In this document: one piece after another, positions 5,991 through 6,096 of the stretch
Layout: every line of letters starts with the position of its first letter
Position numbering within the stretch: the stretch's first letter is position 1
Source of the DNA: Myxococcota bacterium
GTDB taxonomy: Bacteria > Myxococcota > Polyangia > GCA-2747355 > JAKLHH01
Direction: 5' to 3'
DNA length: 6,096 nucleotides
Assembly: GCA_022710245.1 (NCBI GenBank)
Contig: JAKLHH010000503.1
Coordinates: 1-6,096, forward strand
The notes under the pieces: model-generated
What the model saw: only the letters and a program-made list of their open reading frames with translations
Databases searched by the model: none
What the model was told of the DNA's origin: nothing
Made by a program: the position numbers and the translations under genes

Positions 5991-6096
5991 GGCCAAGAGC
6001 TGCGACCAACAATTCGGGCGAGGCGACGCCGCGCACGCCGAGCGACAATTTGGAGCGCGCGCCGCGCCGGGCGATGATCCGTCCGTGCGCATGCTG
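5983..6096. other. Short tail after the sigma factor, possible upstream region of a next gene
   Basis: No gene can be called. Two related motifs, ACAATTCGGGCG (6009-6020) and ACAATTTGGAGCG (6045-6057), lie 36 bp apart and stand out in GC-rich DNA. Possible start codons near the edge are ATG 6074, GTG 6085 and ATG 6091, but too little sequence remains to choose. No terminator hairpin with a T-run follows the sigma gene. Confidence 0.3.

Overview
The window is about 70% GC, with G or C at nearly every third codon position. It carries lipoproteins with Cys-rich and beta-propeller-like repeats and an ECF sigma factor whose region 4 ends in a GTVAWRIHHAR helix. This points to a myxobacterium-like (Myxococcota/Polyangia) genome; the assignment is inferred from style, not from a marker gene.

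Layout. (1) Positions 1-882, minus strand: the 5' part of a secreted lipoprotein gene with a lipobox, a Cys-rich motif and five repeats of about 40 residues. It has an in-frame TGA directly after the lipobox cysteine. (2) Positions 883-958: a 76-bp divergent intergenic region with a perfect TATAAT only 9 nt before the next ATG. (3) Positions 959-2785, plus: a 608-residue lipoprotein of unknown function. (4) Positions 2790-4685, plus: a 631-residue exported protein with a plausible Cys-His-Asp catalytic centre, 4 bp downstream of gene 3's neighbour and probably co-transcribed with it. (5) Positions 4686-5280: a gene-free, repeat-rich and partly lower-GC stretch. (6) Positions 5281-5982, plus: an ECF-type sigma factor. 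(7) Positions 5983-6096: a short tail that may lead into another gene.

The most unusual content is repetitive DNA. First, two copies of a 41-bp palindromic element (3032-3072 and 5162-5202) are about 95% identical. Each is flanked by a different 4-bp duplication (AATT or AGCT). This looks like a very small MITE or palindromic element. One copy lies in frame inside the exported protein gene and adds exactly 15 codons. The other lies just upstream of the sigma factor and contains an SD-plus-ATG in the sigma frame. Second, the last 27 codons, stop codon and about 20 bp downstream of the exported protein gene are repeated four times in tandem (4603-4940) as long, short, short and long units. The last unit still encodes the full C-terminal peptide. 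I do not recognise either repeat as a named family.

The two plus-strand envelope genes look like a small operon. The sigma factor is a separate transcription unit. No anti-sigma gene is visible, and no functional link between the genes can be shown from this window alone.
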